A stretch of 45,237 bases of DNA from NCBI GenBank assembly GCA_938041455.1, contig CALITO010000017.1, positions 1 through 45,237 of the forward strand, in the 5' to 3' direction. Positions within the stretch are counted from its first letter, which is position 1; each line of letters begins with the position of its first letter. Under the pieces are notes generated by a model. It saw only the letters and a program-made list of their open reading frames with translations, searched no databases and was not told the origin of the DNA. This document shows positions 1 through 8,490 of the stretch, piece after piece. Position numbers and translations under genes: made by a program. Source of the DNA: an uncultured bacterium (GTDB lineage: Bacteria > Armatimonadota > JACIXR01).

Positions 1-37
1 TCATGGTGGTAATGAGACGAGAAGCATATTATAAAGC

Positions 38-66
38 TTGACTTTATATTGGATTTGGGTTATTAT
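38..66 (+). promoter_or_regulatory. sigma-70-type promoter P1
   Basis: TTGACT at 38-43 and TATTAT at 61-66 are separated by exactly 17 bases, one mismatch from consensus in each hexamer. It points towards the sugar-utilisation operon that begins at 214 and is the upstream member of a tandem pair. No start site has been measured. Confidence 0.6.
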
Positions 67-81
67 TTTTAAAAACAGATG

Positions 82-110
82 TTGACGAAAGGAGGCAGGG
101 CGGTTATAAT
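82..110 (+). promoter_or_regulatory. sigma-70-type promoter P2
   Basis: TTGACG at 82-87 and a perfect TATAAT at 105-110 are spaced by 17 bases, the best promoter match upstream of the first operon. The predicted start site near 117 gives a leader of about 97 bases before the gene at 214. That leader contains an 18-codon open frame at 117-173. Confidence 0.75.
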
Positions 111-213
111 TTTTAAATGAAAATGTTTATTCAACAAAACACAAATTTTGGTTTAATTTTATATTTGCCTTAGGAAGACTTTATAATTATGAAAATTACC
201 ACAAGGAGGAACT

Positions 214-1221
214 ATGAATAGAACATCCTTATCCAAGCCTAAAATAGGAATTGTGGGAATGGGGGTTATGGGTTGGCAATATGCCGAGATTATAACATCT
301 TTGCCCAACGGAGAGCTCGGCTGGGTGTGTGACATAAACGAGAATAGATTACAAAGAGCCATCTCTTACTTTCCTGTAGATGGGTTTAAAGATTTTCGGG
401 AGGTCCCCTTGGAGGAGACGGAAGGAGTAATAATAGCCACTCCTGATGACTACCATCGTGAACCTGTGCTTTTCTTCGCGCAAGGGGGAAAACACATCCT
501 CGTGGAGAAGCCCTTGGCCACCAGCGTAAGGGAAGGGGAAGAGATGGTGAGGGCTTGTAAGGAGGCAGGGGTTAAACTGATGGTAGGACATATATTGAGG
601 TTCGACCCTCGTTATTTCCTGATTAAAGCGAGAATAGAAAAGGGGGAAATAGGCGAACTCATTCATCTATATGCCCGAAGGAACAACCTCCTCTCCAATG
701 CCAAGAGGGTAGGGGGTAGGACATCTCCAATTTTCTTCCTTGCTATCCACGATATAGATATCCTTTGCTGGTTGAAGAAAAGTCCGCCTAAGTGGCTGTT
801 TGCTACTGCTAATAGCAAACTGCTTTCTCATCTGGACACTTACGATTCCGCTTTTCTGCTTTTGGAGTGGGAGGATGGAACGATTGGTTGTATCGAGACC
901 TCTTGGGTGTTGCCCGATTACTCACCAAGTGGGTTGGACTGTGAGTTAGAGGTTGTGGGAAGTGAAGGGGCAGTGCATCTGAGAATAGATAATCAAAGTT
1001 TGCAAATCTATAAAGAGAGAAGCGAGTTTCCCGATACTACATACCATCTGCTTCTTTATGATAAGGCTTTCGGTATATTGAGGGCGGAGGTGGAGCATTT
1101 CGTGGATTGTTTGATAACCGATAGAGAACCGTTGATATCCGGGGAAGAAGGTTTGCTCTCCGTGAAGGTGGCTGAGGCGGCGCATAAGTCGATAGAAAAT
1201 AAAACGAGGGTGGAGATATGA
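214..1221 (+). CDS. Gfo/Idh/MocA family oxidoreductase
   Basis: This is a 335-residue NAD(P)-dependent sugar dehydrogenase-like protein. The Rossmann nucleotide-binding loop GIVGMGVMG lies at about residues 12-20. The EKPLAT motif, whose Lys is the usual active-site lysine of the family, is near residue 100, followed by a C-terminal alpha/beta substrate domain containing GHILRFDPRY and HDIDI. The ATG is preceded by a strong AAGGAGG ribosome site. Its TGA overlaps the ATG of the next gene, so it is translationally coupled to a sugar kinase and NanE. Family members oxidise sugars, inositols or glycosides; the exact substrate cannot be read from sequence. Context suggests an amino sugar or a derivative of one. 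It is not a close copy of the second family member at 27597-28631. Confidence 0.9.
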   Translation: MNRTSLSKPKIGIVGMGVMGWQYAEIITSLPNGELGWVCDINENRLQRAISYFPVDGFKDFREVPLEETEGVIIATPDDYHREPVLFFAQGGKHILVEKPLATSVREGEEMVRACKEAGVKLMVGHILRFDPRYFLIKARIEKGEIGELIHLYARRNNLLSNAKRVGGRTSPIFFLAIHDIDILCWLKKSPPKWLFATANSKLLSHLDTYDSAFLLLEWEDGTIGCIETSWVLPDYSPSGLDCELEVVGSEGAVHLRIDNQSLQIYKERSEFPDTTYHLLLYDKAFGILRAEVEHFVDCLITDREPLISGEEGLLSVKVAEAAHKSIENKTRVEI

Positions 1222-2192
1222 GATATTATTTGGGCATAGATGGCGGCCAAACAAAGACAGTCGCAGTTATAGGGGATGAGAAGGGAAATATTTTGGGTTG
1301 GGGTAAAGGGGGACCTTCCAATCACATAAGGGAGAAAGGGGGAAAGAAGAGGTTCAGGGAAGCTATAGTTGGTTCTCTGGGAGGGGCAATTAAGGAAGCA
1401 GGTTTAAAGGAGCCTATTTTTATCTCTGCTTATTTGGGAATTTCCGGGGCGTGTGAGGAGATGTTGAAAATAGCAAGGCGTATTATAAAAGCGAAAGAGA
1501 TTTACCTTGAAGGTGATGCCCTTCTTGCCCTTGCCTCCTGCACTTTGGGGAGAGAAGGTGCTGTGATAATAGCGGGAGGTGGTTCAGTTGCCTTCGCTAT
1601 GAATAAAAAAGGGGAGACCGCTTCTGCTGGAGGCTGGGGCTATTTTTTGGGGGACGAGGGCAGCGCTTTCTGGTTGGCGAAGGAGGGATTAAATGCCTGC
1701 ACGAAAGCTGTTGATGGTCGGGGTAGGGAAACGCTTATCCTCCCCTATATTCTATCCTATTTCGGTGTAAATGATTTACATTCCCTCCACCGCTTGATTT
1801 ACTCGGGGCAGGTGAGCCGTCCTCAAATAGCAGGAGCAGCGCAGGCTGTTTTGAAATCTGCGCAGGAGGGAGATGAGATAGCCTTGGATATATGCAGAAG
1901 GGGAGGGGAGGAATTGGCAATTGCTTGCCTCAGCGTTTTGAGAAAACTGAAAATGGAAGAGGAGGAAGTGATAGTGGGTTTGTTCGGAGGGGTTTTCTCC
2001 GCCGGTGATGTGATAATAAGACCGTTAAGAGAGAGGCTCCAACAGGATATACCCAAGGCAAAACTGACATTTCCCCTTCTACCTCCCGAGGGTGCTGCTC
2101 TCCTCTTAGCGATCCAGAAAAGCGGGGGGAAAATAACCCCTGACCTCGTGGACAATATAAGGAAATCGCTTTATGAAAGGGGGAGAGATTAA
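1218..2192 (+). CDS. BadF/BadG/BcrA/BcrD-type sugar kinase (GlcNAc kinase-like)
   Basis: A 324-residue ASKHA-fold ATPase. The phosphate-1 loop GIDGGQTKT is at residues 6-14, the EGDALLAL acidic segment is near 95, and the adenosine/phosphate loop IIAGGGSVA is near 118, followed by GGWGYFLGDEGSAFWL. These are the signature segments of the BadF ATPase family, which includes N-acetylglucosamine kinases. The ATG overlaps the preceding stop (ATGA), and its own TAA shares a base with the nanE ATG. Beside a ManNAc-6-P epimerase, the simplest reading is phosphorylation of a free N-acetylhexosamine to the 6-phosphate. That substrate is inferred from context; other BadF members act on different substrates. 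Confidence 0.8.
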   Translation: MRYYLGIDGGQTKTVAVIGDEKGNILGWGKGGPSNHIREKGGKKRFREAIVGSLGGAIKEAGLKEPIFISAYLGISGACEEMLKIARRIIKAKEIYLEGDALLALASCTLGREGAVIIAGGGSVAFAMNKKGETASAGGWGYFLGDEGSAFWLAKEGLNACTKAVDGRGRETLILPYILSYFGVNDLHSLHRLIYSGQVSRPQIAGAAQAVLKSAQEGDEIALDICRRGGEELAIACLSVLRKLKMEEEEVIVGLFGGVFSAGDVIIRPLRERLQQDIPKAKLTFPLLPPEGAALLLAIQKSGGKITPDLVDNIRKSLYERGRD

Positions 2193-2887
2193 TGTCTGAT
2201 GTAATAGGGAGGTTGAAAAAGGGTTTGATAGTTTCCTGCCAAGCGGATAGGAGCAGTCCCTTATTTGGTCCTTTATATATGAGCGCTATGGCTAAGGCGG
2301 CGGAGATAGGAGGGGCTGTGGGAATAAGGGCAAATGGTCCCGAGGATATAAGAGCTATAAGGTCGGTGGTTAATTTGGTAATCATCGGCATCTACAAAGT
2401 CCAGATTCCTGGTTACCCCGTATATATTACCCCCACATTTGAAACGGCGAAAGAAATTGCCGAGGCGGGAGCAGATATCATAGCTTGTGACGCTACCTTG
2501 AGGGAACGTCCTCTTCCCTTTGCCGAGTTAGTCAAGATGATACACCAAGAGTTTGGATTAAAAGTGATGGCGGATGTCTCAACAAAAGAAGAGGGCTTGA
2601 GGGCAGCCGAAGAGGGCGCAGACCTCATAGCTACAACTTTATCAGGCTATACTCCTTATTCCCCTAAGAGAAAGGGACCGGACTTCCTTCTTATAAGGGA
2701 GTTAACCAAAGAATTATCCCTGCCTGTAGTTGGAGAGGGACGATTTAGATATCCCTGGCAGGTGAGGAGGGCAATATTGGAGGGGGCTTATGCAGTGGTC
2801 GTTGGCAACGCAATAACGAATCCCATTTCTCTAACCAAGTGGTTCCGCGAAGTTTTGGTGAATAACCCCAAAAATGTTCACCTTTGA
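2192..2887 (+). CDS. nanE: N-acetylmannosamine-6-phosphate 2-epimerase
   Basis: A 231-residue TIM-barrel protein of the NanE family, which converts ManNAc-6-phosphate to GlcNAc-6-phosphate. Visible signatures are SCQA near the N-terminus, IGIYK near residue 68 (position of the family's catalytic Lys), ADIIACDAT, MADVSTKEEG, TTLSGYTPYS and GEGRF near residue 183 (position of the catalytic Glu). Length is normal for the family. The start ATG overlaps the kinase stop as TAATG, so the two are coupled. With the upstream kinase it would feed an N-acetylhexosamine into GlcNAc-6-P catabolism. NagA and NagB, needed for the next steps, are not in the window. Confidence 0.92.
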   Translation: MSDVIGRLKKGLIVSCQADRSSPLFGPLYMSAMAKAAEIGGAVGIRANGPEDIRAIRSVVNLVIIGIYKVQIPGYPVYITPTFETAKEIAEAGADIIACDATLRERPLPFAELVKMIHQEFGLKVMADVSTKEEGLRAAEEGADLIATTLSGYTPYSPKRKGPDFLLIRELTKELSLPVVGEGRFRYPWQVRRAILEGAYAVVVGNAITNPISLTKWFREVLVNNPKNVHL

Positions 2888-2929
2888 GGTAGTCCCTATC
2901 AAGGGAACAGGGTTAATATCAAATAGGTT

Positions 2930-2958
2930 TTGACAACCTTTTTATGGCAACTTATCAT
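2930..2958 (+). promoter_or_regulatory. sigma-70-type promoter
   Basis: TTGACA at 2930-2935 and TATCAT at 2953-2958 are 17 bases apart: a perfect -35 and a one-mismatch -10. The -35 lies inside a short hairpin (AGGTT-TTGAC-AACCT followed by T residues) that could also end nanE transcription. The predicted leader to the gene at 3044 is about 80 bases and contains an A/T-rich GGAAAA...TTTTCC hairpin at about 2962-2980. Confidence 0.7.
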
Positions 2959-3043
2959 CTTGGAAAAGTAGGTGTTTTCCTCTTAGCTGGCCTAAAGCAG
3001 GAAAGAGGTCCAATGTTAAACTCTATAATAAAGGTGATAGAGA

Positions 3044-6000
3044 ATGAAATTTAGGCTATTTACAATGAGCCTAATCCTCCTTTTACCTTTACTTGCCTTT
3101 TGTCAACCTCTTCTTACAATTCCCTTTGTATCTCAACCACCCCAAATAGATGGAGAAATTGAGATGGGTGAATGGGATAACGCCAGCACTGTAAGTGCCT
3201 TTGTTCCCCTCGGCAGGAAGGAACTTTTCCCTTTCTCCACCATCTTCTACCTCTCCTACGATTCCCAAAATCTCTATATAGCTTTCTCTTGTCAATCTCC
3301 CTTCAAGCCCATTGCTCAGGAGAGGGAGAGAGACGGTAATGTTTGGGAAGATGATGCGGTGGAGATATTCCTCTCTCCTTCTTTCCCTCGCTATTTTCAA
3401 TTCATAGTAAATGCAAAGAACAGCATTTGGGATAGCGAGGGCAAGGACGGCAGATGGAACTGCGATTGGAAACATAATGTATCTATAAAAGATAAGGGTT
3501 GGGAGGGAGAAATAGCCATCCCCTTCTCCAGCCTGGGCATAACGCCAGGGGAAGGGGATACCTGGCGCTTCAACCTTGCTCGTGACATCCCAGCGCCCAA
3601 AAAGGAAAACATGTCCTTTTCCTCTTGTGAGAGTTCCTTCCACGAACCCCACAATTTCGCCATCTTATCCTTCGGAGGTATTGGCGATGGATTTCGCATT
3701 TCACCTCTACCATTGGAAAATCTTCTACTACCACCTGGTCAAAAAGAGGTTGGCAAATTGTGGGTAAGGGTGGAGAGCCTGAAAGCCTCTCAGCTCAAGG
3801 TTGAACTGATGAGGGGGCAGGAGTTGAAAAAATACGAAATAGATTTGCCCTCTAAAGAGGAGAAGGAAGTTCTCTCTTTTCATTTAGCACCCAAGGAAAG
3901 GGCAGTAATTCGCCTCTCCGCTAAAAATACACTGGGAAAGGAGTTGATTGATATCCAAATGGAAATACAAAGACCCCCGCTCCTAAATGTGTCACTTACG
4001 AGGCGCTTTCTAATAAAGGGAACCCTTGATATATCCATCTCCTCTGATAGCTTTGCCCAGCAGATGAAGAGGGTTGAAGTGAGCCTGTTCAAGGAAGGGA
4101 GAGAAATACTCCGCCGGAACTGGAAGGTGGAGGGGGGAAGGACGCAGGGCGATATAAGAGTTGCTCATCTACCCCAGGGCGATTATAAACTTCTCTTTAA
4201 GGCTTACGATGAAGAGGACAACCTCCTTGTTAGTGAGGAGGAAAGCATCGCCCTTCCCGGAAGACCCACCTGGCTTGGCTCAAAAGCAGGGATAACGGAC
4301 GAGGTGCTTCCTCCTTGGACACCGGTAAAGGTCCAGGGAGACAAGGTAGAAGTATGGAATAGGAGTTACACATTTGGTGAGGATGGTCTACCAACCTCCA
4401 TAATTTCCAAGGGAAAGGAACTCCTTGCAACCCCGATGCGCTGGGAAATTGAGACGGAGGGATTGAAGGTAGATTTAAAGGGGGACAAGAGTGTGGGACA
4501 ACAAAAACCTTCAATTTATACCCAGATTCGCTCAACGAAGACTTACACCTGCAAGACAAGCGTTGAATATGATGGTATGGTTCGCTTTGATGTTTCGATT
4601 CGTTCCCCTGATGGCAAGCCCTTCGTCCTAAAAACTCTGCGTCTAATAATCCCTCTGAAAACCGCCTATGCAAAGTATCTCCACTATTACCCGGGTATAT
4701 GGGGTGGTTGTTCCAATTCATTCGGGATAAAGGGCGACTGGCAAAGTCCTTTCCGTCCCCTTGTCTTTATTGCGGACGAGGAGAAGGGTTTGACCTGGTT
4801 CTGCGAATCCGACCAGAACTTTCGCCTTGCCCATCCAGAGGGGGCGATAGAGCTTAAAAGAAGGAAAGACAAGACCTTTCTCATAATAAACATTGTGGAT
4901 TTGCCTCTTGAGACATCCACTTTCTCTCTGACCTTTGGAGTTGAGGCTACGCCTATCCGGCCCATTCCCGTAGCCTGGTGGCTTAAGGAGCGCATCTGCC
5001 ACTGGGGTTACTATGGGATGGAAAAAGCCCTTGCCCGGGGAAGCACAACCATAACCTATCCTGCTGAGGGGAATCTCGATCCTAAACGAGGTTCTCTTCA
5101 GGCTTGGGTTAGAATAGATTTTGACACGGAGGAGGAAGTGAAGGAAGGGGTCCCCCGGGGTGATTACAATCGCAACTTCCTCGCGATCTACCTTCCTAAT
5201 GGTGATACCGCAAGCCTCTATTGGAATATAGATGATAGGGGGATGCGTTTCTTCGCTTACGATGCCTCCCAGAAGACCTATCCTATTATCCTCGGTGCTC
5301 CAGCAAAGCTTGATAAAGGGTGGCATCATATTGCCCTCAGTTGGGGTGAGGAACTGAGGATTTTCGTTGACGGAGTTGAAACGGCGAGGGGAAAATTCAA
5401 CGGTCTCTTCGGGAAAGATGTTAGTTTAGAAGGGGGAAAAATAGTGCTTGGGGGAGGACGCTGTGAGATGGCCATCTCCCAATTTGCCATCTACGATGAG
5501 CCCATTGAGGACTTTTCTCTTTCTCCCTACCTATCCCAAGAGCGCGCCCTTCTCTGGGAAGATTATGGAAAGCTCTCCCCCGGTGAGAACCAAACCTCGC
5601 CACTGCGGGGGAGGAAGGGCGTTATATGGGGAATGGTAAATCTTGAGGAGGGTCCTTATGGGAAGGCTATTTGTCTTTGGAGAAGCTGGGAAGAGAGATT
5701 GATGTTGGATGTAGCGAAGGAAATGGGAGCGAGAACAATCGTGTTCCACGAGCATTGGACAGATATACAAAATTATACTGAGACGACTCACGAAGAAGAG
5801 CTTCGCTCTTTAGTGGATGCCCTTCATAAGCGGGGAATGAGACTTGCCGTCTACTTCAGTTACCATATGGCGGACATTGCACCTGAGTTTCCCTTTTATG
5901 GTCAGGAATGTCTTCGCTGGCGTCCTGGAATGTGGTTTTATACTCGCCAACCAGAGCAAAAGGACTACGACGTCTGTTATAACTCTCCCTGGGCAGATTT

Positions 6001-6838
6001 CATTGCTGATGGGATGGAAAAGGTTTTGAAGAAATACGATATAGATGGCGTTTACCTTGATGGCACCGCTGTTCCTATGGACTGTGATAACTTGCTTCAC
6101 AACTGCGGATACTATGATGAGAAGGGGAACCTCCATCCTACCTTTCCCATCTTTGCTGTCAGAGAACTTATGAAGCGCATATATACCATCTGCTATCATC
6201 ATCGTCCCTCTGAGCCCTTTGTCAATGCTCATCAATCCCTTTATTTGGGTGCTCCTACTCTCGCCTTCGTCACTTCCTATTGGGACGGCGAGCAATTTGC
6301 CGGCGCCAGAAGGGACGATAAGCATCCACTTGAGCTCCTGCCCTTGGACTCTTTCCGCTGTGAGTTTATGGGGCACAATATAGGCGTTCCCGCCGACTTC
6401 TTGGTCTATGAGAATAATCCCTTTACCTATCAAGAAGGGCTCGCCATAGCCTTAATCCACGATGTCTTCCCCCGTCCACCAGGATTAGGAAGTGAAGGAT
6501 TCGAGATAGCGAGTAAGATATGGAAAACTTTTGAGGAATTCGGAGCAACTCAGTCTCAGTGGATTCCCTACTGGCAGGAGGATAAGCCAGTCAAGGTCGA
6601 GGGAGCAGACATTTACGCCAGCACCTATTTGAAAAAGGGAGAAGGAGCGATAGTTGTGATCTCTAATCTAGGGAAGGAGGCGAGAGAAACCGTTATCCAG
6701 CTGGATGCGAAGAAACTCGGCTTTAATCCAAGAGAAGCGAGGGAGATCATTACATCAACCACTTTGCCGATCGAAAAGGGAAAACTAACCCTCTCTCTGC
6801 CAACTTTCCGAGTGAGGATTGTGCTGTTGAGGAAATAG
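3044..6838 (+). CDS. secreted glycoside-hydrolase-like protein (CBM9-like, LamG-like, TIM-barrel)
   Basis: A 1264-residue exported protein. Residues 1-20 form a signal peptide with a long Leu-rich core. Residues about 22-210 look like a CBM9-type carbohydrate-binding domain (QIDGEIEMGEWDNA start; LYIAFSC strand). A beta-rich middle follows. Residues about 670-815 resemble a LamG/concanavalin fold (RGSLQAWVRI, GWHHIALSW, IFVDGVE). About 880-1170 looks like a TIM barrel, with GARTIVFHEHW, a conserved FSYH strand and YDIDGVYLDGT near 998-1008, whose Asp residues sit where many retaining glycosidases carry acid residues. A C-terminal beta domain ends the protein. The architecture recalls DUF6067/GH123-neighbourhood proteins, but family and substrate are unproven. 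It probably releases or binds the sugar handled by the adjacent kinase/epimerase genes. Confidence 0.75.
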   Translation: MKFRLFTMSLILLLPLLAFCQPLLTIPFVSQPPQIDGEIEMGEWDNASTVSAFVPLGRKELFPFSTIFYLSYDSQNLYIAFSCQSPFKPIAQERERDGNVWEDDAVEIFLSPSFPRYFQFIVNAKNSIWDSEGKDGRWNCDWKHNVSIKDKGWEGEIAIPFSSLGITPGEGDTWRFNLARDIPAPKKENMSFSSCESSFHEPHNFAILSFGGIGDGFRISPLPLENLLLPPGQKEVGKLWVRVESLKASQLKVELMRGQELKKYEIDLPSKEEKEVLSFHLAPKERAVIRLSAKNTLGKELIDIQMEIQRPPLLNVSLTRRFLIKGTLDISISSDSFAQQMKRVEVSLFKEGREILRRNWKVEGGRTQGDIRVAHLPQGDYKLLFKAYDEEDNLLVSEEESIALPGRPTWLGSKAGITDEVLPPWTPVKVQGDKVEVWNRSYTFGEDGLPTSIISKGKELLATPMRWEIETEGLKVDLKGDKSVGQQKPSIYTQIRSTKTYTCKTSVEYDGMVRFDVSIRSPDGKPFVLKTLRLIIPLKTAYAKYLHYYPGIWGGCSNSFGIKGDWQSPFRPLVFIADEEKGLTWFCESDQNFRLAHPEGAIELKRRKDKTFLIINIVDLPLETSTFSLTFGVEATPIRPIPVAWWLKERICHWGYYGMEKALARGSTTITYPAEGNLDPKRGSLQAWVRIDFDTEEEVKEGVPRGDYNRNFLAIYLPNGDTASLYWNIDDRGMRFFAYDASQKTYPIILGAPAKLDKGWHHIALSWGEELRIFVDGVETARGKFNGLFGKDVSLEGGKIVLGGGRCEMAISQFAIYDEPIEDFSLSPYLSQERALLWEDYGKLSPGENQTSPLRGRKGVIWGMVNLEEGPYGKAICLWRSWEERLMLDVAKEMGARTIVFHEHWTDIQNYTETTHEEELRSLVDALHKRGMRLAVYFSYHMADIAPEFPFYGQECLRWRPGMWFYTRQPEQKDYDVCYNSPWADFIADGMEKVLKKYDIDGVYLDGTAVPMDCDNLLHNCGYYDEKGNLHPTFPIFAVRELMKRIYTICYHHRPSEPFVNAHQSLYLGAPTLAFVTSYWDGEQFAGARRDDKHPLELLPLDSFRCEFMGHNIGVPADFLVYENNPFTYQEGLAIALIHDVFPRPPGLGSEGFEIASKIWKTFEEFGATQSQWIPYWQEDKPVKVEGADIYASTYLKKGEGAIVVISNLGKEARETVIQLDAKKLGFNPREAREIITSTTLPIEKGKLTLSLPTFRVRIVLLRK

Positions 6839-6843
6839 CGGAC

Positions 6844-7974
6844 TTGACGCCCAGAGAAAGATATATAAGAACACTTCTTTTCCAAAAAGTGGATAAAATC
6901 CCCTTCCAACCGGGAAGCCCAAGAGAATCGACCCTCCAAAGATGGAGGAAAGAAGGGTTACCTTCCGAGGGAGATTGGTTCTCTCATCTCTGTGAACTTT
7001 TGGGGATAGAGATTGAGGAGCCTAAGATACCCTATATAAATTTGAAAATTTCCTTTGACCTTTCTCCTCCCTTTGAGGAAAAAATCATAGAAAAGAGGGG
7101 GAATCACCTAATTGTTCAGGATTACAAAGGTGCCATAGTGGAGATAGAGGATAAATACGATTTCTCCTATTTAAGATATGCCAAGGATTTCGTCACGAGG
7201 AAATGGCACAAGTTCCCCGTGGAGACGAGGGGGGATTGGGAAGAGATGAAAGAAAGGTTCAATCCCGATAGTCCAGAGAGGATAGACGAGGAGTTGAGTA
7301 AAAAAGCGGAGCTTCTGAGGGGTAGAGACTGGGTATTGACCATCAGCATTCCCGGCCCTTTCTGGCAGATGAGGGATTGGTGCGGGTTAGAAAATCTCTG
7401 CATATTTATGGTTGAGAGTCCCGATTTCGTTTCGGAAATGAGCGATTTCTGGCGGGCTTTCGTCTCCCAAATCCTCAGAAGGTGTGTGGAAAAAGTCCAA
7501 TTTGATGCAGTAATAATAAGCGAGGATATGGCTTATAAGGGGAAGAGCCTAATTTCCCCTTTAATGGCAAGAAAATTCCTCTCACCCTGCTGGAAGGAAT
7601 GGAGCGAGATTTTGAGGAATAGCGGTTGCGAAGTGATAATCCTCGATTCCGATGGTTATATTGAGGAACTCATTCCCCTGTGGTTGGAAAGTGGTATAAA
7701 TTGCACCTTCCCTGTGGAAATAGCGGCGGGAAATGACCTGGTGGAGCTTAGGAAGAAATTTGGAAGGGGCATAGCGTTCATCGGGGGAATAGACAAGAGG
7801 AAAATAGCCAGGGGAGGAAGAGAGTTAGAAGAGGAACTGGAAAGGATTATTCCCTTTTTGCTAAAAGATGGTGGTTATATCCCTTCTTGTGACCACGCGG
7901 TCCCGCCTGATGTATCCTGGGAGAATTTCCTCCGATATTCCAGTCTTCTGGCAAAATACACTGGCTGGTTGTAA
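6844..7974 (+). CDS. uroporphyrinogen decarboxylase (URO-D) family protein, probable non-haem paralogue
   Basis: A 376-residue URO-D-fold TIM-barrel protein. The start is TTG, five bases after the previous stop, with GAGGA about 10 bases upstream. Recognisable elements are TPRERYIRTLLFQKVDKIPF at the N-terminus, ISIPGPFWQMRDWCG, ISEDMAYKGKSLISP, and the C-terminal GIDKR and GGYIPSCDH segments. Genuine HemE has an Arg/Asp pattern and gene context not seen here, and there is no haem pathway around it. Paralogues of this type include corrinoid-linked methyltransferases (MtaA/CmuA) and many uncharacterised proteins found near sugar genes. Cys and His in the IPSCDH segment could be metal ligands. 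It is probably co-transcribed with the secreted hydrolase-like gene. Substrate unknown. Confidence 0.85.
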   Translation: MTPRERYIRTLLFQKVDKIPFQPGSPRESTLQRWRKEGLPSEGDWFSHLCELLGIEIEEPKIPYINLKISFDLSPPFEEKIIEKRGNHLIVQDYKGAIVEIEDKYDFSYLRYAKDFVTRKWHKFPVETRGDWEEMKERFNPDSPERIDEELSKKAELLRGRDWVLTISIPGPFWQMRDWCGLENLCIFMVESPDFVSEMSDFWRAFVSQILRRCVEKVQFDAVIISEDMAYKGKSLISPLMARKFLSPCWKEWSEILRNSGCEVIILDSDGYIEELIPLWLESGINCTFPVEIAAGNDLVELRKKFGRGIAFIGGIDKRKIARGGRELEEELERIIPFLLKDGGYIPSCDHAVPPDVSWENFLRYSSLLAKYTGWL

Positions 7975-8004
7975 AGTTTAGATAATAGGAGACCTATTTA
8001 GTAT

Positions 8005-8490
8005 TTAGACCTTTGAAAGGGAGAGTATCCCTTCCAATTGCAAAAGAATGCGCTTCCATTCCAAACCCCAGGAGAACCCGCCCAATCTACCATCCTTGCG
8101 GATTACTCGATGGCAGGGGATGATTATTGGCAGGGGGTTCTTTGCCAAAGCCTGCCCCACCGCTCTTGCCTTCTCCCTTCCGCCAAGCAGTTCCCCTATT
8201 TCCTCATAACTCATCACTTCCCCCCACTTTGTTTTCCTAACCTCTTTCAGAACCGCTTTTTGGAAAGAGGAGAGGGCAGATAAATCAAGGGGGAAGTGGG
8301 AAAAATCCACCTTCTTTCCCGAGAGGTATAGTTCAAGCATCTCCTCAAGTTCGGCATATCTATGACCCTCGATTTTTTCCTCTCGTGGCTTGCTAAGGGA
8401 GATCAATCCTCTATGGTTGGCGTATACCTCGCTCCAACCAAAGGGGGTTCTTATAACATATCTCATAATCCCCTGATAATTACTAAGCAT
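8005..8490 (-). CDS. ogt: methylated-DNA--protein-cysteine S-methyltransferase
   Basis: A 161-residue O6-alkylguanine-DNA alkyltransferase, a suicide repair protein that takes the alkyl group from O6-alkylguanine onto its own cysteine. The active-site motif IPCHRVI is near residues 123-129, preceded by ALAKNPLPIIIP and followed by GGFSWGLEWKRILL, as expected. The helix-turn-helix part (SYEEIGELLGG...RAVGQAL) is intact. The ATG overlaps the uvrC stop by eight bases, so it is the last cistron of the minus-strand repair pair. A second in-frame ATG at 8466 could also serve as the start. Confidence 0.95.
   Translation of the reverse strand: MLSNYQGIMRYVIRTPFGWSEVYANHRGLISLSKPREEKIEGHRYAELEEMLELYLSGKKVDFSHFPLDLSALSSFQKAVLKEVRKTKWGEVMSYEEIGELLGGREKARAVGQALAKNPLPIIIPCHRVIRKDGRLGGFSWGLEWKRILLQLEGILSLSKV

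Noticed and set aside
5810-6433. Minus-strand open frame of 207 codons inside the 1264-residue gene
   Set aside because: No recognised motif and it lies opposite a strongly protein-like barrel region; it is a frame shadow.
6844-7974. Haem-pathway hemE
   Set aside because: The protein belongs to the UroD superfamily but has a divergent sequence, sits in a sugar locus, and no other haem gene is nearby.
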